Shown: positions 22,907 through 32,009, counted from the first letter of the stretch. The stretch is 64,000 bases of DNA from Lentzea flava (GCF_014648475.1 NZ_BMRE01000011.1:62001-126000), one strand, 5' to 3'. A program made the numbers and translations. The notes: generated by a model not told the origin, from the letters alone.

Positions 22907-25233
22907 ATCACGGACTCGAGCTCGTCCGGCTTGATCAGCACCTCACGTGCCTTCGAGCCCTCGGAGGGCCCGACCACCCCGCGGGTCTCCAGCAGGTCCA
23001 TGAGGCGCCCCGCCTTCGCGAACCCGACGCGGAGCTTGCGCTGCAGCATCGACGTCGAACCGAACTGCGACGTGACGATCAGTTCGGCCGCCTGCACCAG
23101 CAGGTCGAGGTCGTCGCCGATGTCGGCGTCGATCTCCTTCTTCTCGCCCGCCTTGGCCGCCGTGACGCCGTCGGTGTACTCGGGCTGCGCCTGGTTCTTG
23201 GTGAAGTCGACGATCTGGGAGATCTCCTCGTCGCCGACGAACGCGCCCTGGATGCGCACCGGCTTGGAGGCGCCCATCGGCAGGTACAGGCCGTCGCCCA
23301 TGCCGATCAGCTTCTCGGCGCCCGGCTGGTCGAGGATGACCCGCGAGTCGGTCAGCGACGAGGTGGCGAACGCCAGGCGCGACGGCACGTTGGTCTTGAT
23401 CAGGCCGGTCACGACGTCCACGGACGGGCGCTGTGTGGCCAGCACCAGGTGGATGCCCGCCGCGCGCGCCTTCTGCGTGATGCGCACGATCGCGTCCTCT
23501 ACGTCGCGCGGTGCGGTCATCATCAGGTCGGCGAGCTCGTCGACGATCGCCATGATGTACGGGTACGGGCGGTAGACGCGTTCGGAGCCCGGCGGTGCGG
23601 TGATCTCGCCCGACTTGACCTTGCGGTTGAAGTCGTCGATGTGGCGCACCCGGTTGACCTGCATGTCCTGGTAGCGCTGTTCCATCTCCTCCACGAGCCA
23701 CGCCAGCGCGGCCGCCGCCTTCTTCGGCTGCGTGATGATCGGCGTGATCAGGTGCGGGATGCCCTCGTACGGCGTCAGCTCGACCATCTTCGGGTCGATG
23801 AGGATCATCCGCACCTCTTCTGGCGTCGCCCGCGCCAGCAGCGACACCAGCATGGAGTTGACGAACGACGACTTTCCGGAACCCGTGGAGCCCGCGACCA
23901 GCAGGTGCGGCATCTTCGTCAGGTTCGCGGTGACCATGTGGCCCTCGATGTCCTTGCCGAGGCCGATCACCATCGGGTGCGTGTCCTTCAACGTCGACGG
24001 CGCGCGCAGCACGTCGCCCAGGCGCACCATCTCGCGGTCGCTGTTCGGCACCTCGATGCCCACCGCGGACTTGCCGGGGATCGGCGCGAGCAGCCGGACG
24101 TTGTCGGTGGCGACCGCGTAGGCGATGTTCTTGGTCAGCGCGGTGATCTTCTCGACCTTCACGCCGGGGCCGAGCTCGACCTCGTAACGCGTGACCGTCG
24201 GGCCGCGGGTGAAGCCGGTGACCTGCGCGTCGATCGAGAACTGGTCGAGCACGCCGGTGATGGCCTCGATCATCTGGTCGTTGGCCTTGCTGCGGGCCTT
24301 GGGCGCGTCGCCGTCCTTGAGGATGTTCGGCGGCGGCAGCTGGTAGTCGCCCTCGACCGCGCGCACGGCCATCGCCGGTGCCTTCTTCGGCTCCTTCGCG
24401 ACGGGCTTGGGCGGCTCGGGTTCCTCCAGCGGCAGTTCTGCCTGCGGCTCGTCCTCCACGGGCGCGGCGGCCTGGCGGCGACGGGACGGGCGGCGCAGGC
24501 GAACCGGCTTCGGCTCCTCCTCCTGCTCCTCGTCCACAGGCGCTTCTTCTTTGCTCGCGCCGGGGTGCAGCAGCGAGCGGATGCGTTCGGGTGCCTGGCG
24601 GATCGGCGTGTGCGTCACGACCAGCAGGCCGTAGGCGAAGATCAGGAACAGCAGCGGACCGGCGACCCACGGTGTGAGGCCCTGGGCCAGGAAGCCGCCG
24701 GCCAGGTAGCCCAGCGCACCACCGGCGCCGCGGCGTTCGACCGGGTCCATCGGCAGGCCGCCGATGAGGTGGAACATGCCGAGCACGCCGATCATCATCA
24801 GCAACGAGCCGATGATCAGCCGCGGCCGCGCCTCCGGCTTCGGGTCGGTGCGCATCAGCGTGATGCCGATGCCGAGCAGCACGACCGGCACGATCACCGC
24901 GGGGAAGCCGACGGAGCTGCGCACGGCGACGTCGACCCACTGGCCGACCGGTCCGCCCGCCTGCCACCACACACCGGCGCCGGTGATGAACGCGAGCGCG
25001 ATCAGCAGCAGTCCGAGCCCGTCACGGCGGTGCTCGGGATCCAGGTCCTTGGTACGGCTGACCGTCCGCACGACGCTGCCGACACCACGGCCGATGCCAC
25101 CCCACACGGCGCTGATGGCGCCACTGCTCTTGCGCGGAGCGGGTTTTCTGGACGCGGTGGAGCGCGCCCGCGGCTTGGCAGGTGCTTTGCCGCGTGACGT
25201 GGTCTTGCGTGAAGTCCCTGTGCGCCCGGCCAT
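22864..25233 (-). CDS. ftsK: DNA translocase FtsK/SpoIIIE
   Basis: 789 residues. N-terminal membrane domain of about four helices (for example DGLGLLLIALAFITGAGVWW, SVGFPAVIVPVVLLGIGITL, PRLIIGSLLMMIGVLGMFHL, PWVAGPLLFLIFAYGLLVV), a charged linker rich in Glu/Pro/Arg, then the motor: Walker A HLLVAGSTGSGKSSFVNSML near residue 449, Walker B MILIDPKMVELTPYEGIPH, and LVLATQRPSVDVVTGLIKTN. The C-terminal gamma winged helix (SQFGSTSMLQRKLRVGFAKA, GRLMDLLETRGVVGPSEGS) reads polar DNA motifs. It pumps chromosomal DNA through the closing septum. The linker is short compared with E. coli FtsK, as usual in actinobacteria. Divergent from plsC. Confidence 0.97.
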   Translation of the reverse strand: MAGRTGTSRKTTSRGKAPAKPRARSTASRKPAPRKSSGAISAVWGGIGRGVGSVVRTVSRTKDLDPEHRRDGLGLLLIALAFITGAGVWWQAGGPVGQWVDVAVRSSVGFPAVIVPVVLLGIGITLMRTDPKPEARPRLIIGSLLMMIGVLGMFHLIGGLPMDPVERRGAGGALGYLAGGFLAQGLTPWVAGPLLFLIFAYGLLVVTHTPIRQAPERIRSLLHPGASKEEAPVDEEQEEEPKPVRLRRPSRRRQAAAPVEDEPQAELPLEEPEPPKPVAKEPKKAPAMAVRAVEGDYQLPPPNILKDGDAPKARSKANDQMIEAITGVLDQFSIDAQVTGFTRGPTVTRYEVELGPGVKVEKITALTKNIAYAVATDNVRLLAPIPGKSAVGIEVPNSDREMVRLGDVLRAPSTLKDTHPMVIGLGKDIEGHMVTANLTKMPHLLVAGSTGSGKSSFVNSMLVSLLARATPEEVRMILIDPKMVELTPYEGIPHLITPIITQPKKAAAALAWLVEEMEQRYQDMQVNRVRHIDDFNRKVKSGEITAPPGSERVYRPYPYIMAIVDELADLMMTAPRDVEDAIVRITQKARAAGIHLVLATQRPSVDVVTGLIKTNVPSRLAFATSSLTDSRVILDQPGAEKLIGMGDGLYLPMGASKPVRIQGAFVGDEEISQIVDFTKNQAQPEYTDGVTAAKAGEKKEIDADIGDDLDLLVQAAELIVTSQFGSTSMLQRKLRVGFAKAGRLMDLLETRGVVGPSEGSKAREVLIKPDELESVIYLMRGGGPVGDED

Positions 25234-25351
25234 GTGTATAAGGTAGTCCCTCGCGTCTCACCAGCACCGTTTGCAACTGGGACGCGTGCGAAACCTCATG
25301 GTTCCCCGGATTCCGCACGCTGTCGTTCCGACACGCCGTACGCTGCCCCGC

Positions 25352-26125
25352 GTGTCCACACCGCTCTTCTGGCGCGTGCTCATGGCGCTCGACCGTGGCT
25401 TCGTCGCGCTGACCGGGAAGCTCGAGGTCTCCGGCGACATTCCACCGGAGCTGCTCGGCAAGCCCCTGCTGCTCGCTTCCAACCACATCGGCAACCTCGA
25501 CCCGTTCGTGCTCATCGCGGCGTGCCGCAAGATCGGCGTCAACCCGCGCTTCATGCTCGCGGGCGGCCTCCTCGACGCCCCGATCATGGGTCCGGCCCTG
25601 AAGGCGTGCGGTCACCTGCGCGTCGACCGCAGGTCGGCGAACGTGGGTGAGGCGATGCACCGCGCCGTCGAAGCCCTGCAGAAGGGCGGCGACCCGATCG
25701 CCGTCTACCCCGAGGGCAAGATCACGCTCGACCCCGGCATGTGGCCGGAGCGCGGCAAGACCGGCGTGGCCCGCATGGCGCTGGGCGGCGGCATCCCGGT
25801 GATCCCGATCAGCCAGTGGGGCGCCCACGAGGCCGTGTACTGGGGCAACCTGCACGTCTCCGGCTGGAAGGACTTCCTGCCGTACCTGACGTCGTGGCTG
25901 TCCGCGATCCGCAAGCGCCCGACGTTCAAGGTGCACTTCGGCAAGCCCGTCGAGCTGTCCGATCTGAACGCCGAGACGATGGGTGACGCCCGCCGCGCCC
26001 ACGAGCGGATCATGCGCGCGATCACCGAGGGCCTGGTGCCGCTGCGTCTCGACGAGCCGGACCTGCCGCGCTTCCACGACCCGACGCGGCCGACGACCGG
26101 TTCCTCCCCCTGGCGGCCCGTCTGA
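25352..26125 (+). CDS. 1-acyl-sn-glycerol-3-phosphate acyltransferase (PlsC family)
   Basis: 257 residues from GTG 25352; in-frame ATG 25298 and TTG 25271 are alternative starts with no better ribosome-binding site. The acyltransferase motifs are present: NHIGNLDPF (NHx4D catalytic), a GHLRVDR block and AVYPEGKITLDPG (PEG substrate motif). It transfers an acyl group from acyl-CoA or acyl-ACP to lysophosphatidate or a related acceptor at the inner face of the membrane. Whether it is the main PlsC or a paralogue on another lipid cannot be told. Divergent from ftsK. Its last 104 nt overlap the 3' end of the convergent membrane-protein gene. Confidence 0.88.
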   Translation: MSTPLFWRVLMALDRGFVALTGKLEVSGDIPPELLGKPLLLASNHIGNLDPFVLIAACRKIGVNPRFMLAGGLLDAPIMGPALKACGHLRVDRRSANVGEAMHRAVEALQKGGDPIAVYPEGKITLDPGMWPERGKTGVARMALGGGIPVIPISQWGAHEAVYWGNLHVSGWKDFLPYLTSWLSAIRKRPTFKVHFGKPVELSDLNAETMGDARRAHERIMRAITEGLVPLRLDEPDLPRFHDPTRPTTGSSPWRPV

Positions 26126-26702
26126 TCGAGTAGGCGATCACCGTGACCAGCATCAGGAACGGCGCAGGGCTTGCGGTGTAGAGGCCGATCACGAGGTCGG
26201 CCGTGGGAACGACCAGTGCCAGCACGAACGACCCCGTGCCCGCCGTGGGCAGCTTGACCTTCGGGTCCGCCCACGGCGTGCGGCCCCACGGCTTCGCGAC
26301 GCTGAGCCACGTCTGGAACGCGAACCCGCTGATCATGAGCCCGGTACCGACCGGCATCCAGATGCTGACGTGCCCGTTCGCCGCCGCTTCGAGACGGTCG
26401 CTCAGGATGAAGATGCCGACGTAGAGCTGGACGACGGTGATCGCGAACTTCGTGAGCACCCACCAGTGCCGGAAGTACCCCCACGGCGTCGTCGCGCTGA
26501 GCATCATGCCGGTGAACGCGCTGGCGGCGCCCATGAACGCGAGCACGTGATGGTCCAGCACCCGCGCCATCCTGAAGGCGTTGAGATCACTCGTCTTCAT
26601 GCCGTAGAGCAGCAACGCCAGCAGTGCCACGGCCTGGCTGAGCCAGCCGACCGAGGTCACCACGTGCAGCCACACCACCAGAGTTCTCGCGCGTTTCGCC
26701 AT
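26022..26702 (-). CDS. integral membrane protein of unknown function
   Basis: 226 residues with about five hydrophobic helices: TLVVWLHVVTSVGWLSQAVA, VLAFMGAASAFTGMMLSATT, WVLTKFAITVVQLYVGIFIL, SIWMPVGTGLMISGFAFQTW and GSFVLALVVPTADLVIGLYT. The His in WLHVVTSVGW is reminiscent of DUF2269-like and cytochrome-b-like membrane proteins, but no firm family is assigned. The C-terminal tail is Arg/Ser/Ala-rich and lies wholly within the 104-nt overlap with plsC, so it is probably not constrained. ATG 26702 is followed upstream by a 17-bp interrupted inverted repeat that may be its operator. Confidence 0.7.
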   Translation of the reverse strand: MAKRARTLVVWLHVVTSVGWLSQAVALLALLLYGMKTSDLNAFRMARVLDHHVLAFMGAASAFTGMMLSATTPWGYFRHWWVLTKFAITVVQLYVGIFILSDRLEAAANGHVSIWMPVGTGLMISGFAFQTWLSVAKPWGRTPWADPKVKLPTAGTGSFVLALVVPTADLVIGLYTASPAPFLMLVTVIAYSIRRAARGRNRSSAASGRGSAAGPARRDAAAPGPR

Positions 26703-26705
26703 GAC

Positions 26706-26722
26706 GTGTAGCTTGCCTACAC
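26706..26722. promoter_or_regulatory. inverted repeat upstream of membrane-protein gene
   Basis: GTGTAG at 26706-26711 and CTACAC at 26717-26722 form 6-bp arms with a 5-bp spacer, 4 bp before the ATG of the membrane protein on the minus strand. A possible regulator binding site; no regulator gene is adjacent. Confidence 0.35.
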
Positions 26723-26751
26723 ATCATGGCGACGCACATCAGGGATCACCC

Positions 26752-27522
26752 CTACTGAGCAACCCGGTCCAGCCACTCCCCCATGAGCGCGTTGAACAAC
26801 ACCGGCTGCTCGATCTGCAGGTTGTGCCCCGCGGTGTCGAGCACGGCGAACGACGCGTACGGGTAGTGCGGCAGCAACGCGTACACGTCCTCGTACCCGG
26901 TGATGTTGTCCTGACGGCCGGTCAGGAACAGCGCGGGCCGTTGGTAGGTCCCCAGCTCCGGACCGGCGGACAGCTCCCAGTCACCCTGGATCCGGGCCAT
27001 CGCGTCGAGGTCCGCGACCTCCAGGCCCGGCAGGACCTCTTCGGCGAACCGGCGCGCCGTCTCCGCCGTCCGCACCACCGCCATGCCGTCGAACTGCGCC
27101 GCCAGTTCGGGATCCAGCACGACGTCGTCCGACCTGCGCACCTCGAACGGCGGCACGGTCCGGTCGGCCGCGAAGAGCTTCGTGCCGGCCGGGCAGATCA
27201 GGGCCAGCCCGTGCACCTGGTCCGGTCGCCGATGAGCCAACGCTCGCGCGAGGTAGCCGCCGTACGACTCGCCGATCAGCAGGAACGGCTCCGCGCCGAT
27301 CTCCGCGTCGACGAACTTCTCCAGCGCCGCAAGCATGTCGTCACTGGAGTTCACGCCGTCCGCCGGCGACTTCCCCATCGCCGGCAGGTCGGGGTACAGG
27401 CGCCGATAGCCGGGCCTGGTGGCGAAAAGCGGTTCCAGACAACCGAGCATCAGGCGGTGGTCGGGTGTCCAGCCGTGGATCGCGAGCACAGGAGTGCCCG
27501 AGCCGTGTTCTACGAAATGCAC
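26752..27522 (-). CDS. alpha/beta-fold hydrolase
   Basis: 256 residues, single alpha/beta hydrolase domain. Oxyanion region AIHGWTPDHRL near the N terminus, nucleophile elbow IGESYGGYLARALA (Ser in GxSxG), Asp in FLTGRQDNITGY and His in LDTAGHNLQIEQP complete the triad. It is most like lactonase/esterase members of the epoxide hydrolase-like group; the substrate is unknown. Start GTG 27522, 9 nt after the stop of the SARP regulator on the same strand, so the pair is co-transcribed. Confidence 0.85.
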   Translation of the reverse strand: MHFVEHGSGTPVLAIHGWTPDHRLMLGCLEPLFATRPGYRRLYPDLPAMGKSPADGVNSSDDMLAALEKFVDAEIGAEPFLLIGESYGGYLARALAHRRPDQVHGLALICPAGTKLFAADRTVPPFEVRRSDDVVLDPELAAQFDGMAVVRTAETARRFAEEVLPGLEVADLDAMARIQGDWELSAGPELGTYQRPALFLTGRQDNITGYEDVYALLPHYPYASFAVLDTAGHNLQIEQPVLFNALMGEWLDRVAQ

Positions 27523-27531
27523 GAAGTAGTT

Positions 27532-30303
27532 CTATGCCAACTCGTGCAGTCGTGCCCGCACTTCTGCCGTAAGCGGATGGTCGTAGTCCTCGTAGATCGC
27601 CAACGCTTCCAGCAGATGCGTCCGCGCCACGTCGGGCTGGCCCGCGCTCGTCTCCCCCAGGCCGTGCAACGCCTCGGCGAGGCTCTTGCGGTCACCGAGC
27701 ACCCGCAGGAACTCCAGCGCGTGCCGGAACGAGTCGCGCGCCTCGACGCGCTGTCCCAGCCTGAACTGCGCCCAGCCGATGCTGACGAGGGCCATCGCCT
27801 TGCCGTGCACGGCGTCGTGCGAGTCCATCAGCTCGAACGCCATCCGGGCCGACGCCAGCGAAGCCTCGTGCTGACCCGCGGAGCGCAGGATGTCGCTCAG
27901 GAACAGGCGCGTGCCGCCCTCGCCGAACCACGACCCCACCTCGGCGTGACGGTTCAGGGCCTCGCCGAACCTCTCGACGGCCAGGTCGAACTGGCGCAGG
28001 CCGCCGTAGGCCATGCCCAGGCCGGTGAGACTCCACGCGGCACCCACGTCGTCGCCGATCTCGCGGCGGATGGCCAGGGCGCGGTCGAACAGTTCGAGGG
28101 CGTCGGCGAAACGCTGGCCGCGGAAGGCCGCGAGGCCCTGGCCGTGCACCGCCCAGGCGCGCGCGGCCTGGTTGCCGTCGCGGGCGGCGGCGCGTTCGGC
28201 GATGCGGTAGGTGCGGGTCCACTCGTCCAGGGCGCTGGAGACGATGAAGTAGTTCCACAGCGCGACCGGGATCTGCCAGGCCGTCGGTGAGTGGTGATCC
28301 TCGGCGAGCCGGGAGACGGCCAGCAGGTTCGAGGATTCCGTGCGACACCAGGTGAAAGCCTCGTCGTGCGAGGTGAAGTCCTGAGTGGACAGTGGTGGGA
28401 GCAGGAACGACGGGTGGTCCGGGGGTGAGATCACGGTGCCGGCCGCGTTCGCGGTGTCGAAGTACCACCGCAGCAGGCGTTGCACGGCCTCCGAGCGGCC
28501 TTCCGAGGACTCCTCGGTGGCACTGAGCTCCGTGGCGTACAGGCGGAGCAGGTCGTGCAGCCGGTATCGGCCGCGCGCGACCTCTTCCAACATGTGCCCG
28601 CCCGCCAGCACGTCCAGCAGCGTCCGCGCCCGCGACACCGGCACACCGGTCAGCGCGGCGACGGCGCCCAGGCTGATCTCGGCGCCCGGATGCAGACCGA
28701 TGAGCCGGAACGCCCTCGCCGCGTCTGGCTTCAGGGCGAGGTACGACCACGAGAAGGCCGCCCGCACGGCCGTGTCCTCGTCGTCGCCGGTGGCCAGGAC
28801 GTTGAGCCGGTCTCGTTCGTCGGCGAGGTCGCCTGCCAGGTCGGTCAACGTCAGGTGCGGGCGGGTGACGACGCGTTCGGCCGCGATCCGCACCGCCAGC
28901 GGCAGGTGACCGCACAGCTCGACGAGCTTGGCGGCGGCGTCGGGTTCGGCGGCGACGCGGTCGGAGCCCACCGCGGAAGTCAGCAACGCCAGGGCTTCGT
29001 CGCGGGTCAGCGTCGACAGCGTCACCGAGTGCGCGCCGTCGCGGGCCACCAGGCCGCCGAGGTGGTTGCGCGAGGTCACCAGCACCATCGACGACGACCG
29101 GCCCGGCAGCAGCGGACGCACCTGCTCGGCGAGGCGGGCGTTGTCGAGCAGCACCAGAACCCGTTTGCCCGCCAGCACACTGCGGTACAGGGCGGACTTC
29201 GCGGGCAGGTCGTCCGGGATGCGTTCGGCCGGCACACCGAGGCTCTGCAACAACTGGTGCAACGCGGCGGCGGGCTGCACCGGCGGTGCCGACGCGTCGA
29301 ACCCGCGCAGATCGACGTGCAGCTGGCCGTCGGGGAACAGGGAGGCCACCTGGTGGGCGAACCGGACGGCGAGAGCGGTCTTGCCGACACCGCCGGTGCC
29401 GGTGATGGCGACGAGGACCGGGGAGTGGTCGTGCGGAACGATTTCGGTGAGCTTCGCGAGTTCCTTGGCACGGCCGGTGAAGTCGCGGATCTCGTGCGGC
29501 AGCTGGACGGGCACGAGCGCGGGGGCCGCGGGCTCCGGCTGCGGATCGTGGCGGCCGACGAGCAGTTGTTCGTGGAGCTGACGGAGTTCGGGGCCGGGCT
29601 CGATGCCGAGTTCCTCGATCAGCAACCGGCGTAAGTCCGTGTAGACGGCGAGGGCCTCAGCTTGCCTGCCGCCGCGATACAACGCGGACATCAGCAGGCC
29701 GTGCAGCCGCTCTCGCAGCGGATGCGCACTGACCAACGTCGTGAGCTCCGCCGCCACCTCGGCCTCACGCCCGACGGACAACATCAACGCGGCGCGCTGC
29801 TCCACGGCCGTCAGCCGCAGTTCAGCGAGACGCGCGCGCTCCACGGCGGCGAACGGACCTGGCACGCCGTCCAGAGCGACGCCACGCCACAAACCCAGTG
29901 CGGCGTCGAACGCGCCGATGGCCTCCGCGGGTTGCGTGCGCAGACGTCCGGCCTCGTCCAGATGGGCGCGGAACATCGCCACGTCGGAGGCCCCGGATGG
30001 AAGCCTCAGCAAGTATCCAGCGTCCGTGGAGAGCAGCACCGAACTCGGCGCCCGCGAGGCCCTGCCCGGTTCGAAGAGCCGCCGCAGACCGGCGACGTAG
30101 GTGTGGATGCCGTTGTCCGCGCTGGCAGGGGGTTCGTCGCCCCAGACCGCGTCGATCAGTTCACTGCGCGACACGACGTGGTTGGCGCGCAACGCCAGCA
30201 CCGCGAGCACAGCTCTCTGCCGCGGCGGACCCAGGGTGAGCTCCTGACCGTCCACCGTCGCCGCGAGCGCGCCCAGCATGCTGACGCGCAACTCGTTCTG
30301 CAC
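27532..30303 (-). CDS. AfsR/SARP-family regulator with NB-ARC ATPase and TPR repeats
   Basis: About 923 residues. Domain order: OmpR/PhoB-type DNA-binding domain (about 1-90: GPPRQRAVLAVLALRANHVV, SRSELIDAVWGDEPPAS), bacterial transcriptional activation domain (about 95-245), NB-ARC STAND ATPase with Walker A ITGTGGVGKTALAVRFAHQV near residue 300, then tetratricopeptide repeats in the C-terminal third (DALELFDRALAIRREIGDDV and similar units). Such proteins activate secondary-metabolite or stress genes after ligand or kinase signals. The likely start is GTG 30303; the frame is open to 30399 but the extension is not domain-like. Divergent from a methyltransferase and followed by a hydrolase, its probable targets. 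Confidence 0.9.
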   Translation of the reverse strand: MQNELRVSMLGALAATVDGQELTLGPPRQRAVLAVLALRANHVVSRSELIDAVWGDEPPASADNGIHTYVAGLRRLFEPGRASRAPSSVLLSTDAGYLLRLPSGASDVAMFRAHLDEAGRLRTQPAEAIGAFDAALGLWRGVALDGVPGPFAAVERARLAELRLTAVEQRAALMLSVGREAEVAAELTTLVSAHPLRERLHGLLMSALYRGGRQAEALAVYTDLRRLLIEELGIEPGPELRQLHEQLLVGRHDPQPEPAAPALVPVQLPHEIRDFTGRAKELAKLTEIVPHDHSPVLVAITGTGGVGKTALAVRFAHQVASLFPDGQLHVDLRGFDASAPPVQPAAALHQLLQSLGVPAERIPDDLPAKSALYRSVLAGKRVLVLLDNARLAEQVRPLLPGRSSSMVLVTSRNHLGGLVARDGAHSVTLSTLTRDEALALLTSAVGSDRVAAEPDAAAKLVELCGHLPLAVRIAAERVVTRPHLTLTDLAGDLADERDRLNVLATGDDEDTAVRAAFSWSYLALKPDAARAFRLIGLHPGAEISLGAVAALTGVPVSRARTLLDVLAGGHMLEEVARGRYRLHDLLRLYATELSATEESSEGRSEAVQRLLRWYFDTANAAGTVISPPDHPSFLLPPLSTQDFTSHDEAFTWCRTESSNLLAVSRLAEDHHSPTAWQIPVALWNYFIVSSALDEWTRTYRIAERAAARDGNQAARAWAVHGQGLAAFRGQRFADALELFDRALAIRREIGDDVGAAWSLTGLGMAYGGLRQFDLAVERFGEALNRHAEVGSWFGEGGTRLFLSDILRSAGQHEASLASARMAFELMDSHDAVHGKAMALVSIGWAQFRLGQRVEARDSFRHALEFLRVLGDRKSLAEALHGLGETSAGQPDVARTHLLEALAIYEDYDHPLTAEVRARLHELA

Positions 30304-30439
30304 CCTCGTCCCACTCCGTCGCTGTCCGCAGTCACCCAGCAACCTACCGTCAGTTTTCGTCCAGAAGCCATCCAGAGTCCGTGCAGAGGGCTTCTCCACA
30401 CTTCACATCAGGTGGATTGGGCCGAAATGAGGGGCGAAG

Positions 30440-31054
30440 ATGAACGCGGCCGAGGTCTTCGACACGCTCGGGATGGAATACCAACGCGCTTGGTCGCACC
30501 AGCCCGCACTGCACGGCACTCTCGCCTGGTTCGCCGCCACCCAGCCGTCGGGCTCGCGCGTGCTCGACATCGGCTGCGGCACCGGCGTCCCGGTAGCCCG
30601 CACGCTCGCCAGGGCGGGCATGAAGGTCACCGGCATCGACGTGTCCCCGGTGATGGTCGACCTCGCCGCGGAACAGGTCCCGGAAGCCACGTTCCACAAG
30701 ATCGACGTCCGCGACTTCGAGTCACCGCCCGGCTCCTGGGACGTCATCTGCGCCGTCTTCTCGCTGCTGCAGATGCCCCAGGCCGAGATCATCCAGACCC
30801 TCGGCCGCGTGTCGGCGTGGCTGCGGCCTGGCGGCCACTTCTTCCTGGCCACCGTGGCGATCGACGTCGAGCAGATCACGCTGCCGTGGATGGGCCAGGA
30901 GATCGAGGTGTCGTCGTTCTCCGAGGAGAACTACGAGTCCCACCTCGGCGACGTCGGCCTGCGGGTCGTGCGCCGGAGCCGGCCGGTCTTCACACCGTCC
31001 TTCCCCGGCGCGACGCCCGAGGAGTCGCTGCACCTGGTGTGTCAGCGTCCCTAG
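30440..31054 (+). CDS. class I SAM-dependent methyltransferase
   Basis: 204 residues. SAM motif I SRVLDIGCGTGVPVARTLAR (about 39-58), acidic loop KVTGIDVSPVMVDLA, and ICAVFSLLQMPQAEIIQTLG then WLRPGGHFFLATV. A small-molecule methyltransferase of unknown acceptor. Good ribosome-binding site (GAGGGGCGAAG) before ATG 30440. Divergent from the SARP regulator with a 136-bp gap that should hold both promoters, so it is a candidate target. The stop TAG and the stop of the convergent atpB share CTAG. Confidence 0.85.
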   Translation: MNAAEVFDTLGMEYQRAWSHQPALHGTLAWFAATQPSGSRVLDIGCGTGVPVARTLARAGMKVTGIDVSPVMVDLAAEQVPEATFHKIDVRDFESPPGSWDVICAVFSLLQMPQAEIIQTLGRVSAWLRPGGHFFLATVAIDVEQITLPWMGQEIEVSSFSEENYESHLGDVGLRVVRRSRPVFTPSFPGATPEESLHLVCQRP

Positions 31055-31848
31055 TGCTGTTCAGCGAGCGCTCGGCCGATGAAGTGTGCTGACAGCAAGG
31101 CGAAGATGTACGCCTGCAGCACCTGCACCAGCGCCTCCAGGAAGATCAGCCCGATCGCGAGCGCGAAGCCCAGCACCGACGCCGGCTTCAGCCAGATCGG
31201 GCCGTGCAGCAGCAGGAACTCGCCGCCGAGCGTGAACACCAGCACCAGCAGGTGACCCGCGAACATCGCCGCGAACACCCGGATCATGAGGTTCAGCGGG
31301 TCGAAGAAGAACTTCAGGATGACCTCGGTCGGGATCAGCAGACCCCACAACACGCCCTTCGGCACGTCCGGGATGACGAACTGGTTGCGCAGATAGCCCC
31401 TGAGGCCGAACTTCCTGATGCCCACGATGTGGTAGAGCGGGTAGACGATCACCACCACGGCGAACGGGAAACCGCTGTGCGTGAACGTCGGGAACTGCAC
31501 GAACGGGATCAGCCCGTAGAGGTTGTTCACCAGGGCGAAGCAGAAGATGCTGACGATCAACGGCACGTACGGCGCGAACTCCTTGGCGCCGATCTGCTCC
31601 CGCGCGATCGTGTTGCGGCCGAAGTCGTAAACCGACTCGGCGGCGAACTGCCAGCGCGACGGGACGAGCTTGAGGTTCCTCGTGGTGATCAGGAAGAACG
31701 CCAGGATGATCGCGATCGACAGGAACAGCAGGACCAGTGCCTTGTCCACCGCGAGGTCGTACGGAATTCCGAACGGCTCGTGCCAGGTGAAGATCGGTGG
31801 AAGAAAGATGTCTTCCTTGCCCGGCGGAGAGAAAACGTCATCGGCCAT
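31051..31848 (-). CDS. atpB: F0F1 ATP synthase subunit a (solitary copy)
   Basis: 265 residues, five to six membrane helices. The essential proton-channel helix is intact: DPLNLMIRVFAAMFAGHLLV, with the Arg equivalent to E. coli aArg210, and the last helix ALVQVLQAYIFALLSAHFIG has the conserved Gln-Ala-Tyr-Ile-Phe. The N-terminal part (HEPFGIPYDLAVDKALVLLF) resembles actinobacterial AtpB. The odd thing is context: no atpE, atpF, atpH, atpA, atpG, atpD or atpC is next to it. It stands alone between a methyltransferase and a DUF4143 ATPase. It is therefore either a relocated or second copy. Good GAGGGGG ribosome-binding site before ATG 31848. Confidence 0.92.
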   Translation of the reverse strand: MADDVFSPPGKEDIFLPPIFTWHEPFGIPYDLAVDKALVLLFLSIAIILAFFLITTRNLKLVPSRWQFAAESVYDFGRNTIAREQIGAKEFAPYVPLIVSIFCFALVNNLYGLIPFVQFPTFTHSGFPFAVVVIVYPLYHIVGIRKFGLRGYLRNQFVIPDVPKGVLWGLLIPTEVILKFFFDPLNLMIRVFAAMFAGHLLVLVFTLGGEFLLLHGPIWLKPASVLGFALAIGLIFLEALVQVLQAYIFALLSAHFIGRALAEQH

Positions 31849-31937
31849 GAGGCGACCCCCTCGTCCATGGTCTGGATCTAGACCTTAGCGCACGCTCAAC
31901 ATCAGGTAACGGACGGGTCACAGACTGCGGGCGAGTT

Positions 31938-31969
31938 CATGCTAAAGTGTCATCCTCAAGCATGCTAAA
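31938..31969. repeat. direct repeat CATGCTAAA upstream of DUF4143 ATPase
   Basis: Two copies of CATGCTAAA at 31938-31946 and 31961-31969, 23 bp apart start to start, about two helical turns. They lie in an AT-rich stretch between atpB and the divergent ATPase gene and could be an operator or mark an insertion edge. Confidence 0.45.
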
Positions 31970-31996
31970 TCGTCAATGATCATGCCGCCGAACTGT

Positions 31997-32002
31997 TAGA
32001 CT
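31997..32002 (+). promoter_or_regulatory. -10 element of leaderless DUF4143 ATPase promoter
   Basis: TAGACT ends 7 nt before the GTG start at 32010 and fits TANNNT. With no Shine-Dalgarno sequence, the message is probably leaderless. Confidence 0.4.
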
Positions 32003-32009
32003 CACCCTG

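Noticed and set aside
22810..25197. Long open frame on the plus strand opposite ftsK (about 795 codons)
   Set aside because: Antisense shadow of ftsK caused by high GC; protein is Arg/His/Asp-rich without any domain.
31051..31848. Start of an ATP synthase operon
   Set aside because: No atpE or other atp gene follows on the minus strand; the next gene is a convergent methyltransferase.
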